From positions 174,081 through 238,080 of the forward strand of contig NZ_JACJVO010000012.1 in NCBI RefSeq assembly GCF_014212055.1: a stretch of DNA of 64,000 nucleotides, in the 5' to 3' direction. The translations under genes and the position numbers were made by a program. The stretch comes from Cohnella zeiphila (GTDB lineage: Bacteria; Bacillota; Bacilli; Paenibacillales; Paenibacillaceae). Positions 1 through 8,963 of this stretch are shown piece after piece. Under the pieces are notes generated by a model. That model worked only from the letters and a program-made list of their open reading frames with translations. It searched no databases and was not told where the DNA came from. The first letter of the stretch is position 1. Every line of letters starts with the position of its first letter.

Positions 1-1680
1 TTCTGGGTCGTCCTGTGTACGGTGCTCACGACGGTCTTCTCGCTGCTCGGACCCTACCTGATCGGCAAAATCTTCGACAAATTTATTGTTCCGCGTCAAT
101 TTGACGGAATCGTGAGAATGGGCTTGATCTTGTTCGGGGTCTACGTGCTGGGAGCGGTCTTCACCTGGATTCAGCAATATATGGCCTCGAGCCTGTCCCA
201 GAATACCGTTCGGGACATGCGCCAGGATTTATTCGAACAGTACCAGCGCCTGCCGGTTCCGTTCTTCGACCGGCGGACGCACGGCGAGCTGATGAGCCGG
301 GCGGTCAACGATATCGCCAACGTCTCCAATACGCTGAACCAGACCGTCGTCCAGCTCATCGCCAGCGTACTGACCCTCGTGGGCAGCGTGGCCATGATGC
401 TCAGCTTGAGCGCCCGGATGACGCTCATTACGGTGCTGACGATTCCGCTCATCGTGCTGGTCACGAAGAAGATTACCGCCTACACCCGCCGGTTCTTCTC
501 GGAGCAGCAGAAGCAGCTTGGAGATGTGAACGGCTTCGTCCAGGAGAACATCTCCGGCCTGAAGGTCGTGAAGACGTTCGGAAGGGAAGCCCGATCGATC
601 GAGCAATTCCGCGAGATCAACGAACGGCTGCGGTCGGTCGGCGTGAAGGCCCAGAGCCTCTCCGGCTCGATGGGGCCGATGATGAACACGTCGCGCAACC
701 TGACGTTCCTTATCATCGCGGTATTCGGAGGCGTCTTCGCTTACCATGATCTGATTACGATCGGCGTCATCGTCAGCTTCCTGAACTATTCCAACCAGTT
801 CAGCCAGCCGATCAACCAGCTCGCCAACCAGTACAATCTGTTCCAATCCGCCATCGCCGGCGCGGAACGCGTGTTCGAGGTGCTCGACCTCGAGCCGGAG
901 ATATCGGAAAAGGCCGCGTACGGGCCGGACCGCGCGATCCGGGGCGACGTCGTGTTCGATCGGGTGAGTTTCGGTTACAAGCCGGGTACGGCGGTGCTTA
1001 AGGATGTGTCCCTGCATGCGAAGCCCGGCCGGACGATCGCCCTCGTCGGCCCTACAGGCGCGGGCAAGACGACGATTATCAATCTGCTGACGCGATTCTA
1101 CGACATCCAATCGGGCCGGATCCTGATCGACGGCGAGGACATTCGGGACCTCGACAAGCAAGCGATCAGAAGGCAGATCGGATTGGTGCTGCAGGATGCT
1201 TACGTGTTCTCCGGGACGGTACGGGACAATATTCGGTACGGACGGCTGGAGGCCGGCGATCGGGAAGTGGAGGAGGCGGCCCGGCTCGCGAACGCCGATG
1301 CGTTCATTCGCAAGCTGCCCGACGGCTACGACACGTACTTGAACGCCGAAGGAAGCAACTTGAGCCAGGGGCAGCGGCAGCTTCTCACGATCGCCCGAGC
1401 GGTGCTGGCGAGCCCGGCGATCCTCATCCTCGACGAGGCGACGAGCAACGTGGATACGAGGACGGAGCTTCACATTCAAGAAGCGATGAAAACCTTGATG
1501 CAGGGGAGAACGAGCTTCGTCATTGCCCATCGGCTCAGCACGATCCGCGAGGCGGACGAGATTCTGGTCATCCGGGACGGACAGATCGTCGAACAAGGCT
1601 CGCACGGCGAGCTCCTGGAGAAGAACGGCTTCTATTCCGACATGTATCGGAATCAGTTCGCGCAGGTAGCCGGCCCATGA
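1..1680 (+). CDS. ABC multidrug/lipid exporter, fused permease-ATPase (5' end outside window)
   Basis: Type IV ABC exporter half-transporter with a membrane domain followed by an ATPase. The frame is open from base 1 (reading FWVVLCTV before a GTG at 22), so the real start lies upstream. Visible motifs are Walker A (GPTGAGKTT, near base 1050), the Q-loop (VLQDAY), the signature LSQGQRQ and Walker B followed by the D-loop (LILDEATSNVD), then the H-loop histidine (IAHRLST). The membrane part has about five helices. Such proteins usually work as heterodimers, and a partner subunit probably lies upstream; this is inference. Substrate cannot be told from sequence. It ends 370 bases before the next gene, which is on the other strand. 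Confidence 0.93.
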   Translation, partial: FWVVLCTVLTTVFSLLGPYLIGKIFDKFIVPRQFDGIVRMGLILFGVYVLGAVFTWIQQYMASSLSQNTVRDMRQDLFEQYQRLPVPFFDRRTHGELMSRAVNDIANVSNTLNQTVVQLIASVLTLVGSVAMMLSLSARMTLITVLTIPLIVLVTKKITAYTRRFFSEQQKQLGDVNGFVQENISGLKVVKTFGREARSIEQFREINERLRSVGVKAQSLSGSMGPMMNTSRNLTFLIIAVFGGVFAYHDLITIGVIVSFLNYSNQFSQPINQLANQYNLFQSAIAGAERVFEVLDLEPEISEKAAYGPDRAIRGDVVFDRVSFGYKPGTAVLKDVSLHAKPGRTIALVGPTGAGKTTIINLLTRFYDIQSGRILIDGEDIRDLDKQAIRRQIGLVLQDAYVFSGTVRDNIRYGRLEAGDREVEEAARLANADAFIRKLPDGYDTYLNAEGSNLSQGQRQLLTIARAVLASPAILILDEATSNVDTRTELHIQEAMKTLMQGRTSFVIAHRLSTIREADEILVIRDGQIVEQGSHGELLEKNGFYSDMYRNQFAQVAGP

Positions 1681-1714
1681 AGGAAGGGGATGTCCCGGAA
1701 GGTAGTTTAAAGCT

Positions 1715-1899
1715 CTAACGAAACCCAGAGGCGCTATTCCGGCAAAATCGAGGATAGGTGAAACGTAACGAATCGAGGAGACCTTATTGGGGCGGATGAT
1801 AGCCTTTAGCCGAATGAAACGGGCAAATAAGCTTCCTCAGATTCGTTAGAACGCAAGCCTCGCTCCTTTTCGCCGAATAAGAGCTTGAGGTTTCGTTAG
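1715..1899. repeat. Nested inverted intergenic repeat with 50-base periodicity
   Basis: Two forward units beginning TAACGAA at 1716 and 1766 (50 apart) face two inverted units whose TAACGAA ends lie at 1848 and 1898 (also 50 apart). The inner pair (1766-1793 and 1821-1848) and outer pair (1715 on and up to 1899) each match imperfectly as inverted repeats, so the whole 185 bases could fold into one long cruciform or RNA hairpin. There is no coding potential. See the repeats near 41.6, 45.2 and 58.2 kb. Confidence 0.8.
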
Positions 1900-1951
1900 C
1901 AATGAGACCGCGGCGGGATACGCAGAGAAGGAGATATTCGATTGGAAAATC

Positions 1952-1995
1952 AAATGGCGGTACAGGGATCGCTAACTTCCCCGTAACCGCCATTT
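1952..1995 (-). terminator. Hairpin, likely terminator of the DeoR gene
   Basis: AAATGGCGGTA at 1952-1962 pairs with TAACCGCCATTT at 1984-1995. On the minus strand a short T-rich run (GATTTTCC) follows. It lies 57 bases past the DeoR stop codon, between convergent genes. Confidence 0.55.
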
Positions 1996-2051
1996 CTTCA
2001 GGGGGAGACAGCCTCGTTCGCGGGGAACGGATTCCGCCGCAGGAGGAGGCA

Positions 2052-2813
2052 CTAGACGACCAGAACTTCCACGCCGTTCTCCCGGAATTTCTGGATATCG
2101 TACTCCTGTGCTTCTTCTCCGGTAATCAGCGTATGGATGGCCGAATTCGGCGCGACGGTATGGAGGGAGACCTTGCCGATCTTGCTGTCGTCGGCGACGA
2201 CGATGATCTTCTCCGCGGCGCCGATCATGCTCTGCTTGGTCCGGACCAGCAGCGCTTCCGGGTGCATCAGGCCGTACTTGGGGTGGATGGCCGGCGTACC
2301 GATGAATGCGGTCTGGACATGGAGGGAGTTCAGCACATGATCCGTGAACATGCCGTTCAGCATGTAGCTGGAAGGATATAAATCCCCTCCTGTCAGGATG
2401 ACGTTGACGCCGCTCGCGTTGCGCAGCTCGGCCGCGACGTTCATATCGTTGGTGACGACGGTGATGTTGTTCTTATGAATCAGGTTTTTGGCGATGTGCA
2501 GGGTGGTGGTTCCCGAATCGATGATGATATGGTCTCCCTCGTTCACGAGGCTCGCCGCCATCTGGCCGATTCTGACCTTCTGGTCCAGTCCCTGCGAGGT
2601 TCGCTCGTCGAACGGGGGTTCGTTCTGCATCCATTGATCGATCGTGGCTCCTCCGTGCGTCCGCTTCACCAGTCCCTGCTGTTCGATCTCCGCGAGGTCG
2701 CGCCGGATCGTCACTTCATGGACGTTGAATTCCTGCGCCAGCTCCGAGATGGACACGACGCGGTGCTGCTTGACATACTCCACGATCCGATATTTCCGTT
2801 CGGCAGCCAACAA
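2052..2813 (-). CDS. DeoR-family transcriptional regulator
   Basis: 253 residues, the usual length for the DeoR/GlpR family. The N-terminal helix-turn-helix (about 1-55) carries the family pattern VSISELAQEFNVHEVTIRRD followed by GLVKRTHGGA. The C-terminal DeoR sensor domain has the phosphosugar-binding type motifs DSGTTT and VVTND and a LTGG loop. The start is a TTG at 2811-2813 with AGGGGG seven bases upstream. Family members are usually repressors released by a sugar or polyol phosphate. It follows mgtC by 55 bases on the same strand, at the distal end of the polyol-phosphate cluster, so control of that cluster in response to a phosphorylated metabolite is plausible but unproven. Confidence 0.9.
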   Translation of the reverse strand: MLAAERKYRIVEYVKQHRVVSISELAQEFNVHEVTIRRDLAEIEQQGLVKRTHGGATIDQWMQNEPPFDERTSQGLDQKVRIGQMAASLVNEGDHIIIDSGTTTLHIAKNLIHKNNITVVTNDMNVAAELRNASGVNVILTGGDLYPSSYMLNGMFTDHVLNSLHVQTAFIGTPAIHPKYGLMHPEALLVRTKQSMIGAAEKIIVVADDSKIGKVSLHTVAPNSAIHTLITGEEAQEYDIQKFRENGVEVLVV

Positions 2814-2868
2814 TTGAAGTCCCCCTAGCCTTGACTTTCTGAAGCCCCACTATGATCATTAACCCCAA

Positions 2869-3660
2869 CTATAGTCGAGGCGCGTTTCCCCTGTCAACGA
2901 CTCCGTTCGGCGCCGCCGGCGCTCCCGTAGCCGCGATTGCCTGCGGCGAGACCTGGCCGCCCCGGGTCTCCATCCCATGGACGATGTCGAGCAGCGTGAT
3001 CTCCTCCAGGACCGGCAGCCACTGATCCGGACGGACCTCCTTGAGATAGAACAGAACGGTCATCTCCCGTTCGTCCGGGGAGCCGCGGCTGCTCGTCTTC
3101 ATCTTCAGATCGGCGATTTGAATGCCGTGCTTGCCGAATACGGCCGAGATTCGCGCCAGGCTGTCCGGCCGATGGATCATCTTGATCTCGACTTCCTGGT
3201 GCCGGTTCTTCCTTCCCCATACCTTCTCCCACTTGTTTAGCAAATAAAGAGAGATCAGAACGAGAAACGTGCAAAAAAACGCGCCGGTCAAAAAACCGGC
3301 CCCGACGCAAAGGCCGATGCCGGCGACCACCCAGACGGACGCCGCCGTCGTCAACCCTTTCACGATATTCCCGTTCCGCATGATGGCGCCCGCGCCTAAG
3401 AATCCGATGCCGCTGATGACCTGGGCCGCCAGGCGGGCGGGGTCCATGCGCACGCTGACTTCGCTGATAAAGGCCGAGAAGCCGTACATGGACAGCAGCA
3501 TGATCGTGGTGGAGCCGAGGCATACCAGAATATGTGTTCGCAACCCTGCGGCATGATGATTCCATTCGCGTTCCATGCCGATCGCCCCGCCCAATGCGGC
3601 GGAAATCATCATGCGCAGAATTAATTCTCCGTGGGAAATGTACCAGACGCTGTCGCTCAT
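2869..3660 (-). CDS. MgtC/SapB family inner-membrane protein
   Basis: 263 residues. The N-terminal half has about four to five membrane helices with the MgtC hallmarks GGAIGMERE, LRTHILVCLGS and GIGFLGAGAI. A cytoplasmic C-terminal domain of about 90 residues (roughly 155-245) looks like the ACT-type fold found in longer MgtC proteins. In enteric bacteria and mycobacteria MgtC links magnesium, ATP and phosphate homeostasis; a transport function is not proven for the family. It sits between the secreted TagC-like gene and deoR on the same strand, 89 and 55 bases away. The phosphate link would suit a phosphodiester-scavenging cluster, which is inference. Confidence 0.9.
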   Translation of the reverse strand: MSDSVWYISHGELILRMMISAALGGAIGMEREWNHHAAGLRTHILVCLGSTTIMLLSMYGFSAFISEVSVRMDPARLAAQVISGIGFLGAGAIMRNGNIVKGLTTAASVWVVAGIGLCVGAGFLTGAFFCTFLVLISLYLLNKWEKVWGRKNRHQEVEIKMIHRPDSLARISAVFGKHGIQIADLKMKTSSRGSPDEREMTVLFYLKEVRPDQWLPVLEEITLLDIVHGMETRGGQVSPQAIAATGAPAAPNGVVDRGNAPRL

Positions 3661-3700
3661 GGCCGTTCTCTTGCTCCTTCATCGCCCCGGACCATGAAGC

Positions 3701-3729
3701 TGCGGAACCGACAAACCGTCGATTCCGCA
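3701..3729. terminator. Hairpin between TagC-like gene and mgtC
   Basis: TGCGGAAcCGAC and GTCGaTTCCGCA form a strong 12-base stem. Neither strand has a clear T-run after it, so it may be a processing or stabilising hairpin rather than a terminator. Confidence 0.4.
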
Positions 3730-3749
3730 GTCGGCATGGCGGACGGGCG

Positions 3750-4799
3750 TTAATCCTTCAGCGCGTCCAAGTAATAGATGTTCGCTTGCCTGCCCCCGGT
3801 GTCCCCGGAGGCGAATCCGAATGCCAGCCTGGGCGCTTCGGGATGGTTCGGATCCGGAAGCTGAACGGCCAAACCTTCCGGTTCCCGGTACGTGAGATCG
3901 GGAGCCGCCGTCATCAGCTGCCGGTCCGTCACTTCGCCGCTGTTCAGATCGACGGACGTGATGTAGGTGTTGCCGTCCGGATACGTCGAGACGGAATGCG
4001 TTCCTTCCAGCAGATAAAGCGTGCTTCCGTAAGACGTGAATCCTTGGAAGTCGTAAGAGAGCTGCGGCTGCACGACGTCGGCCAGCGGCTGGACATGGCT
4101 ATGGCTCTTTACCTTCGACAGCTCGAACACGGCGAAGTGGAACAACCCGTCCAGCCGATAACGCATCGTGAGCAGATCGTGGGCCGTGTCGAGGCTGACC
4201 GTCGTCCGATCGGCGCCTTGGATCAACGAATACTTCTCCAGCCACGGGGTATTCGGCGTAACGACGGCTCCGTCGGTGAAGGGGAAGCGGGCGATTTGCG
4301 TTCCCCAGCCGTTGGTTCCGTCGGCGGGGTGATCGTGGGCGGCATCCACTTCGGTCCACAGATAGGAGACGGGTTCTCCGTTCTGGCCGACCCCGGGCTC
4401 GACGCCGATCTGAACGCCGTGTCCGAAGCCTTTCAAATACATGTAACTGATCACATGTCCCGACTCATCGAGCTTGGTCAGGCACAGATCCCCGTTCAAG
4501 GCGCGATCGGCTCCGGAGACGGGGGCCGACTCGCCGGGCAGCTGCTGGCCGCCGGCCATCAGTTGGACCGTATACAGGTAATGGTTGACGTTGTCGAACG
4601 CGAACGACTGCAGGACGGTGTTGTTCTGAAGATCCGTTCCCGAGATCAATTCCTTGGCCGGGGCCGTCAGATCGAACGCTTGGGCGGCCTTCACCTTCGC
4701 GCCCAGCGGACTGCCGAACGACTGCGAAGGAAGCAGCGTCAGCGCCAGAAGGACCGCGCAAGCGGACATCACGAACTTTCTCTGAGACCATGCTCTCAC
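3750..4799 (-). CDS. Secreted TagC/P68-RBP-like beta-propeller protein
   Basis: 349 residues beginning with a signal peptide (KFVMSACAVLLALTLL, cleavage near residue 25-30). GTG start at 4797-4799 after AGGAAAGGGTG. The mature part has repeated blade-like segments and ends with REPEGLAVQL and RLAFGFASGDTG, which I recognise from proteins annotated 'phage baseplate / teichoic acid biosynthesis protein C' (P68 RBP/TagC-like propeller). It shares a GHG...W..QIAR pattern with the helveticin-J-like protein at 58.3 kb. It follows the glycerophosphodiesterase gene by 51 bases. An extracellular role in binding wall polymers or their fragments is inference; no catalytic site is apparent. Confidence 0.65.
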   Translation of the reverse strand: MRAWSQRKFVMSACAVLLALTLLPSQSFGSPLGAKVKAAQAFDLTAPAKELISGTDLQNNTVLQSFAFDNVNHYLYTVQLMAGGQQLPGESAPVSGADRALNGDLCLTKLDESGHVISYMYLKGFGHGVQIGVEPGVGQNGEPVSYLWTEVDAAHDHPADGTNGWGTQIARFPFTDGAVVTPNTPWLEKYSLIQGADRTTVSLDTAHDLLTMRYRLDGLFHFAVFELSKVKSHSHVQPLADVVQPQLSYDFQGFTSYGSTLYLLEGTHSVSTYPDGNTYITSVDLNSGEVTDRQLMTAAPDLTYREPEGLAVQLPDPNHPEAPRLAFGFASGDTGGRQANIYYLDALKD

Positions 4800-4850
4800 C
4801 TGAATACACCCTTTCCTCTATAAGCGTAACCGTCGCGAGGCCGAAACCTC

Positions 4851-5678
4851 TCAGCTTTGCGGGTAACGGTCGAGGGTCTGCAGAAAGACCTTCGGCTCGT
4901 CGACGGCAAATCTGCGAATGCCGAGATCAAGCAAGTCGAACAAAGTGTCCTGATCGAACCGGGCGATCAGCACTTCAAGCTCCATTCCCGCCTCGGTCAG
5001 CTGCCGATAGACGGTCTGCAGGAAGTCCCGGCCCACCCGATAGCGCCAGCCCGATTCCCGATTGTCGTCGTCGACCAGGTGGATCTGGATGATATCGAGA
5101 GAGTCGAAGCCGGTCTCCCGGGCATTCTCGTAGGCTCGGATGGTGGCTTCGGGCACGCTGCCCGGAACCCACATCATCGTTCGCACTTCCGGCGCCAGCC
5201 GCTTGACCTTCTTGCAGTTCTCGTGGTCGCGATGGGCGAAGATGATCTGGCGGCCGACGCCGCGCTGCCCGATCAGCGCGGCCATCTTCGCCAGGTCGAC
5301 TTCCTTATAATCCAGATATAGCTCGCGGTCGGGGTGGGCGGCCAGCACCGCCAGCACGTCGTCCAGCGAGGGGATGCGTTCTCCGCGGAACGCTTCCCCG
5401 AACGGAAGACCGGCATCCCAGCGCTGAAGCTGCCCGAAGGTCATCTCGGCGATCGGCCGATCCCGTTCCTCGGCGGGGGCGTCCGTCGTGCGGCGGAGCG
5501 TCGAATCGTGAATGCCGACGATCACGCCGTCTCCCGTCTGGCGGATGTCCAGCTCGGGAATGCCTCCCAGATCCCAAGCGTACCGCATCGCCGCCATGGT
5601 GTTCTCCGGTACTTCGATGTTGCTGTTCTGATGGGCCTGCCAGCGAATCTGGCGCACGATGCTTCCGGTTGCGGACAA
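4851..5678 (-). CDS. Glycerophosphodiester phosphodiesterase
   Basis: 275 residues, a TIM-barrel GDPD that hydrolyses glycerophosphodiesters to glycerol-3-phosphate and an alcohol. The family start HQN...PENTMAAMRYA replaces the common HRG..PENT (HQN for HRG, the catalytic first His retained), followed by ELDIRQTGDGVIVGIHDSTL, which carries the metal-binding E and D and the second catalytic His. There is no signal peptide, so it is cytoplasmic. TTG start after AGGAGGGG, 15 bases past the stop of the binding-protein gene. Its position after ugpA-ugpE-ugpB-like genes mirrors UgpQ in other bacteria and points to imported glycerophosphodiesters as substrates. Confidence 0.9.
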   Translation of the reverse strand: MSATGSIVRQIRWQAHQNSNIEVPENTMAAMRYAWDLGGIPELDIRQTGDGVIVGIHDSTLRRTTDAPAEERDRPIAEMTFGQLQRWDAGLPFGEAFRGERIPSLDDVLAVLAAHPDRELYLDYKEVDLAKMAALIGQRGVGRQIIFAHRDHENCKKVKRLAPEVRTMMWVPGSVPEATIRAYENARETGFDSLDIIQIHLVDDDNRESGWRYRVGRDFLQTVYRQLTEAGMELEVLIARFDQDTLFDLLDLGIRRFAVDEPKVFLQTLDRYPQS

Positions 5679-5693
5679 GGCGAATCCCCTCCT

Positions 5694-7052
5694 TTAGTTG
5701 GAAGACAGAATGTCCTCCGCCGACTTTTTGAACGTTTTCAGGGTGGCGTCGACGTCCTTGTGATCGTACATGATCGCCTCGATGGCGGAGAAGAACTCCT
5801 TCATGACCAGCGGCCAAGCGACGCTCTTGTTCGTGTCGACGGCGTATTGAAGCTGATCGTAGGCCGTCTTGCGGTTCGGATCCTTCGCCCAGAGGTCTTG
5901 AACTTCCTGGCTCTCGGCCATCTTCTTGGTGAACGGCAGGTATCCGGTGTCCAGGATGAACTGCTGCGCCCCCTGCGGATCGGTCTCGACCCACTGGACG
6001 AATTCCCAAGCCGCGTCCTTATGCTTCGAAGAGTCGAGCATGACGATGTTGCCGCCGCCGGTCGGCTCGGCGTGCTGCTTGTCCGCGGGCAGGAAAGCCG
6101 TGACGTAGTCGAAGTCCGTCTGAAGCGTGCTCATGATGCCGGTGGACTGGAACACCATGCCGACCTTGCCGCTCGTGAACATCTGGTTGACGATGCTGCC
6201 CGAATCCTGGCTCGGCGGGTAATACAGAGCGCCGGAGTCTTGCAGGTCGCGCAGATAAGAGAACACTTTGTTGCCGGTGCCGTCGTCGACAAAGGGGACC
6301 GTCTTGCCGTCGTCGCTGAAGAACGTGCTGCCCGCCTGGGTGATCATGGCCAGCGGATACCAGGTGTCGTAAGGCATCGTCAGTCCGTACGTCGAGACCT
6401 TGCCGTTCTCCTTGACGACGAGGGCGTTGGCGACCTTCTTCAGGTCGTCCCATGTCTGGGGAACTTGCAGGCCCTTCTCGTCCAGCATCTTCTTATTGAT
6501 ATAGAAGATCGGCGTCGACCGGTTCAAGGGCAGCGAGACCAGCTTGTCGTTGAAGACGGAATGGCCCATCAGACCTTGCACGAAGTCGTCCTTGCTCATC
6601 CCCGACTTGTCCATGTAAGGCGTCATGTCCGCGAGCACGTCGGATTCCGCGAACTGTTGGACGTAAGCCCTTTCCACCATGCTGACGTCGGGAGCGTTAT
6701 TGCCGGCGATCGCCTGCTGAAGCTTGGTGGACGCATCGTCGTAACTGCCTTGGAACGTGCTGACAACCTGAACGTCGGGGTGCGAGGAGTTGAAGCGCTG
6801 AACCATGGCGTCCAAGGCTTCGCCCGTCTTGCCGCTGGTCGAATGCCAGAACTGGATCGTCACCTTCTCGCCGGAGCCCGATTGTCCCGACGTCTGCGAT
6901 GCGCTGGGCGACGAGCTGCCGGAAGCGCTGGCGGAGGGGCTGCCTGAAGCGGCGTTGCCCCCGTTGTTGCCGGAATTGTTCGACGAACATCCTGCCAGAA
7001 CGCCCGTCAGCATGGCCGAAGCCAGTAAGATACTGCCTGTTCTCCTTTTCAT
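5694..7052 (-). CDS. Sugar/glycerol-phosphate ABC transporter substrate-binding lipoprotein (UgpB-like)
   Basis: About 452 residues. The lipobox is LTGVLAGCSS, followed by a long Ser/Gly/Asn-rich linker that tethers the domain to the membrane. The mature part is a cluster D (MalE/UgpB type) binding protein, with motifs KVTIQFWHSTSGKTGEALD, PDVSMVERAYVQQF and GGGNIVMLDSSKHKDAAWEF. The ATG at 7050-7052 (MKRRTG) is chosen because GGGGGAAG lies six bases upstream; a TTG two codons earlier is less well placed. Together with two permeases and a GDPD, the ligand is more likely a glycerol-phosphate compound than a plain sugar. That ligand assignment is inference. Confidence 0.85.
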   Translation of the reverse strand: MKRRTGSILLASAMLTGVLAGCSSNNSGNNGGNAASGSPSASASGSSSPSASQTSGQSGSGEKVTIQFWHSTSGKTGEALDAMVQRFNSSHPDVQVVSTFQGSYDDASTKLQQAIAGNNAPDVSMVERAYVQQFAESDVLADMTPYMDKSGMSKDDFVQGLMGHSVFNDKLVSLPLNRSTPIFYINKKMLDEKGLQVPQTWDDLKKVANALVVKENGKVSTYGLTMPYDTWYPLAMITQAGSTFFSDDGKTVPFVDDGTGNKVFSYLRDLQDSGALYYPPSQDSGSIVNQMFTSGKVGMVFQSTGIMSTLQTDFDYVTAFLPADKQHAEPTGGGNIVMLDSSKHKDAAWEFVQWVETDPQGAQQFILDTGYLPFTKKMAESQEVQDLWAKDPNRKTAYDQLQYAVDTNKSVAWPLVMKEFFSAIEAIMYDHKDVDATLKTFKKSAEDILSSN

Positions 7053-7106
7053 GTGCAACTTCCCCCTGTCAAAATCGTGAGTTTTATTATTCGAAAAGGA
7101 TTAACG

Positions 7107-7937
7107 TTATTTAATCCCCGAATAAACGAAGGCGTTCAAAATCTGCTTGGAGCAAAAAGCGTAGACGACCAGAATCGGAACGACCAGCACCACATTGGCG
7201 GCCATGATGATGTTCCAGTTCGCGATGCCCTCTTCCGATCTCAGCGTCGAGATCCAGATCGTGAGCGGGCGGACCGAATCGGAGTTCGTCATGACGAGCG
7301 GCCAGAAGTAATCGTTCCAGTGGGCGACGAAGCTGAACAGCGCGATCGTCGCCAGCGCCGGCGCCGCCATCGGCGCCATGATGCGCCAGATGATCTTGAA
7401 TTCATTGGCTCCGTCCAGCCGTGCCGCCTCGATCAAATCTTCCGGCAGCTGCATGAAGTATTGGCGCAGCAGGAAGATGCCGAACGCGTTGGACATGAAC
7501 GGGAGGATCTGCGGTAGAAGCGTGTTGATCAGACCCCAATCGCCGAGCATCAGGTAGACCGGGATGAAGGTGATCTGACCGGGAATCATAAAGGCCAGCA
7601 GAACGATCCCGAACAGGATGTTCTTGCCCGCGAACTTGTACTTCGCGAACGCATAGGCGGCCGGAATCATGACGAGAAATTGCAGCGCGATGACCGAGAA
7701 CGTCACGACCACGGAGTTCCGGGCATACATCAGGAAGGATCCGTTATCCATGACGCTGGCGAAGTTCCGCCATTGCGGGACGGATGGAACCAATGTCGGC
7801 GGAAACGCTTGCGTTTCATGCAAAGTTTGCAAAGACGTAGAGATCATCCACAGGAGCGGAAAGATAAAAAGAAGGATAAACACGATCTTCAGCAAATATT
7901 GGACGGTCGTTCCGATCGATCTGAGCTCGAATCGCAA
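7107..7937 (-). CDS. Carbohydrate/glycerol-phosphate ABC permease (UgpE/MalG type)
   Basis: 276 residues with six predicted membrane helices. The EAA loop that docks the ATPase reads EAARLDGANEFKIIWRIMAP. Belongs to the MalG-like half of binding-protein-dependent importers. TTG start ten bases after AGGAGG. It follows the other permease by 36 bases and precedes the binding lipoprotein by 54. No ATPase is encoded in the operon, so a shared MsmX-type ATPase elsewhere is expected. Confidence 0.9.
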   Translation of the reverse strand: MRFELRSIGTTVQYLLKIVFILLFIFPLLWMISTSLQTLHETQAFPPTLVPSVPQWRNFASVMDNGSFLMYARNSVVVTFSVIALQFLVMIPAAYAFAKYKFAGKNILFGIVLLAFMIPGQITFIPVYLMLGDWGLINTLLPQILPFMSNAFGIFLLRQYFMQLPEDLIEAARLDGANEFKIIWRIMAPMAAPALATIALFSFVAHWNDYFWPLVMTNSDSVRPLTIWISTLRSEEGIANWNIIMAANVVLVVPILVVYAFCSKQILNAFVYSGIK

Positions 7938-7973
7938 TGGCGCCCCTCCTTACGGCAAGGTTTTCCGGGAATG

Positions 7974-8852
7974 TTATTGATAATGGACTCTCTTGGACAG
8001 CACCTGGAAGTACAGGATCGTCAAGAGGCCGATAATGGCCATCAGAACGACGCCGGTCGCCGAAGCGTACCCGATGTTGGTGGCCCGGTACCCGAAGATG
8101 TAGTACACCAGGGTGTTGGTCGCGTTGTTCGGGCCGCCTCCCGTCATGATGCGGACGGAATCGAACACCTTGAACGATCCGATCGTCATGATGATCAGGA
8201 TAAAGAACAGCTGCGGCGAGATCAGCGGGATGATAATATGGCTGATCGTCCGGAGCCGCTTGGCCCCGTCGATGGAGGCGGCCTCCAGAACTTCGCTGGG
8301 AACCCCTTTGATGGCGGCGACCAGAATCAAGGCGTAATAGCCGATGCTGTGCCACACGGATACGATGACGATCGACATCATGGCCGTTTTGGAGCTTTGC
8401 AGCCACTGGGACGGCGGGATGCCGAACAGATGAAGGACGTAGTTGAGGTAGCCGACATTGGGCTCCATCAGCCACATCCACACCAGCGCGATCGATACGA
8501 TCGAGATGATGTGCGGCGTGAAAAGGCCGATCTGCACGAGCGAGTTGATCCGCTTGTTCTTATGGATCCACACGGCTACCAGCAGGGAGAGCAGGACCGT
8601 GAAGAAGACGACGCTGACGGTATAGACAGCGGTATTCCCCAGTGCCTTGTAGAAGTCGTCCCGGGCGAAGATGCCGCGATAATTGTCCAGCCCGATAAAT
8701 TTGCTTTTCGCTTTGTTCATCAAGTTGTACTTATAGAAGCTGAGGTAGATCAAGTAGACGATCGGGTAGATCACGAACAGAATAATGCCGGCCATCGCCG
8801 GCCCGACCATGACGTAGGGGCGGATGGCTCCCCACCATGTTTTTTTGTGCAC
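7974..8852 (-). CDS. Carbohydrate/glycerol-phosphate ABC permease (UgpA/MalF type)
   Basis: About 292 residues with six membrane helices and the EAA motif EAASIDGAKRLRTISHIIIP. It matches the UgpA-like permease half. The frame can be read from 8867, but that would place the Shine-Dalgarno GGGAGG inside the protein. The GTG at 8850-8852 lies seven bases after it and is preferred. First gene of the transporter block; tarJ-like lies 244 bases upstream on the same strand, separated by a structured region. Confidence 0.9.
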   Translation of the reverse strand: MHKKTWWGAIRPYVMVGPAMAGIILFVIYPIVYLIYLSFYKYNLMNKAKSKFIGLDNYRGIFARDDFYKALGNTAVYTVSVVFFTVLLSLLVAVWIHKNKRINSLVQIGLFTPHIISIVSIALVWMWLMEPNVGYLNYVLHLFGIPPSQWLQSSKTAMMSIVIVSVWHSIGYYALILVAAIKGVPSEVLEAASIDGAKRLRTISHIIIPLISPQLFFILIIMTIGSFKVFDSVRIMTGGGPNNATNTLVYYIFGYRATNIGYASATGVVLMAIIGLLTILYFQVLSKRVHYQ

Positions 8853-8870
8853 CGTTTTGCCTCCCAACCA

Positions 8871-8884
8871 ATTAAGCGTTTACA
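8871..8884 (-). promoter_or_regulatory. Possible cre (catabolite control) site
   Basis: On the minus strand the 14 bases read TGTAAACGCTTAAT, matching the CcpA consensus TGWAANCGNTNWCA except at the last two positions. It lies 18 bases before the permease start codon, where a bound repressor could block transcription. Single mismatch-containing match, so weak. Confidence 0.35.
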
Positions 8885-8963
8885 TTTAAGGCGACAAATT
8901 CGATTTTCTTCAAGATCAACTCCTTGTTTCCATTTCTTTCAATAGGGCGCCTCGCATGCAGAT

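Noticed and set aside
229..1605. A 458-codon minus-strand frame opposite the ABC exporter
   Set aside because: No RBS or domain; the plus-strand protein carries every ABC motif.
3750..4799. A prophage tail or baseplate gene
   Set aside because: The name 'phage baseplate' attaches to this family, but there is a signal peptide and no phage gene nearby.
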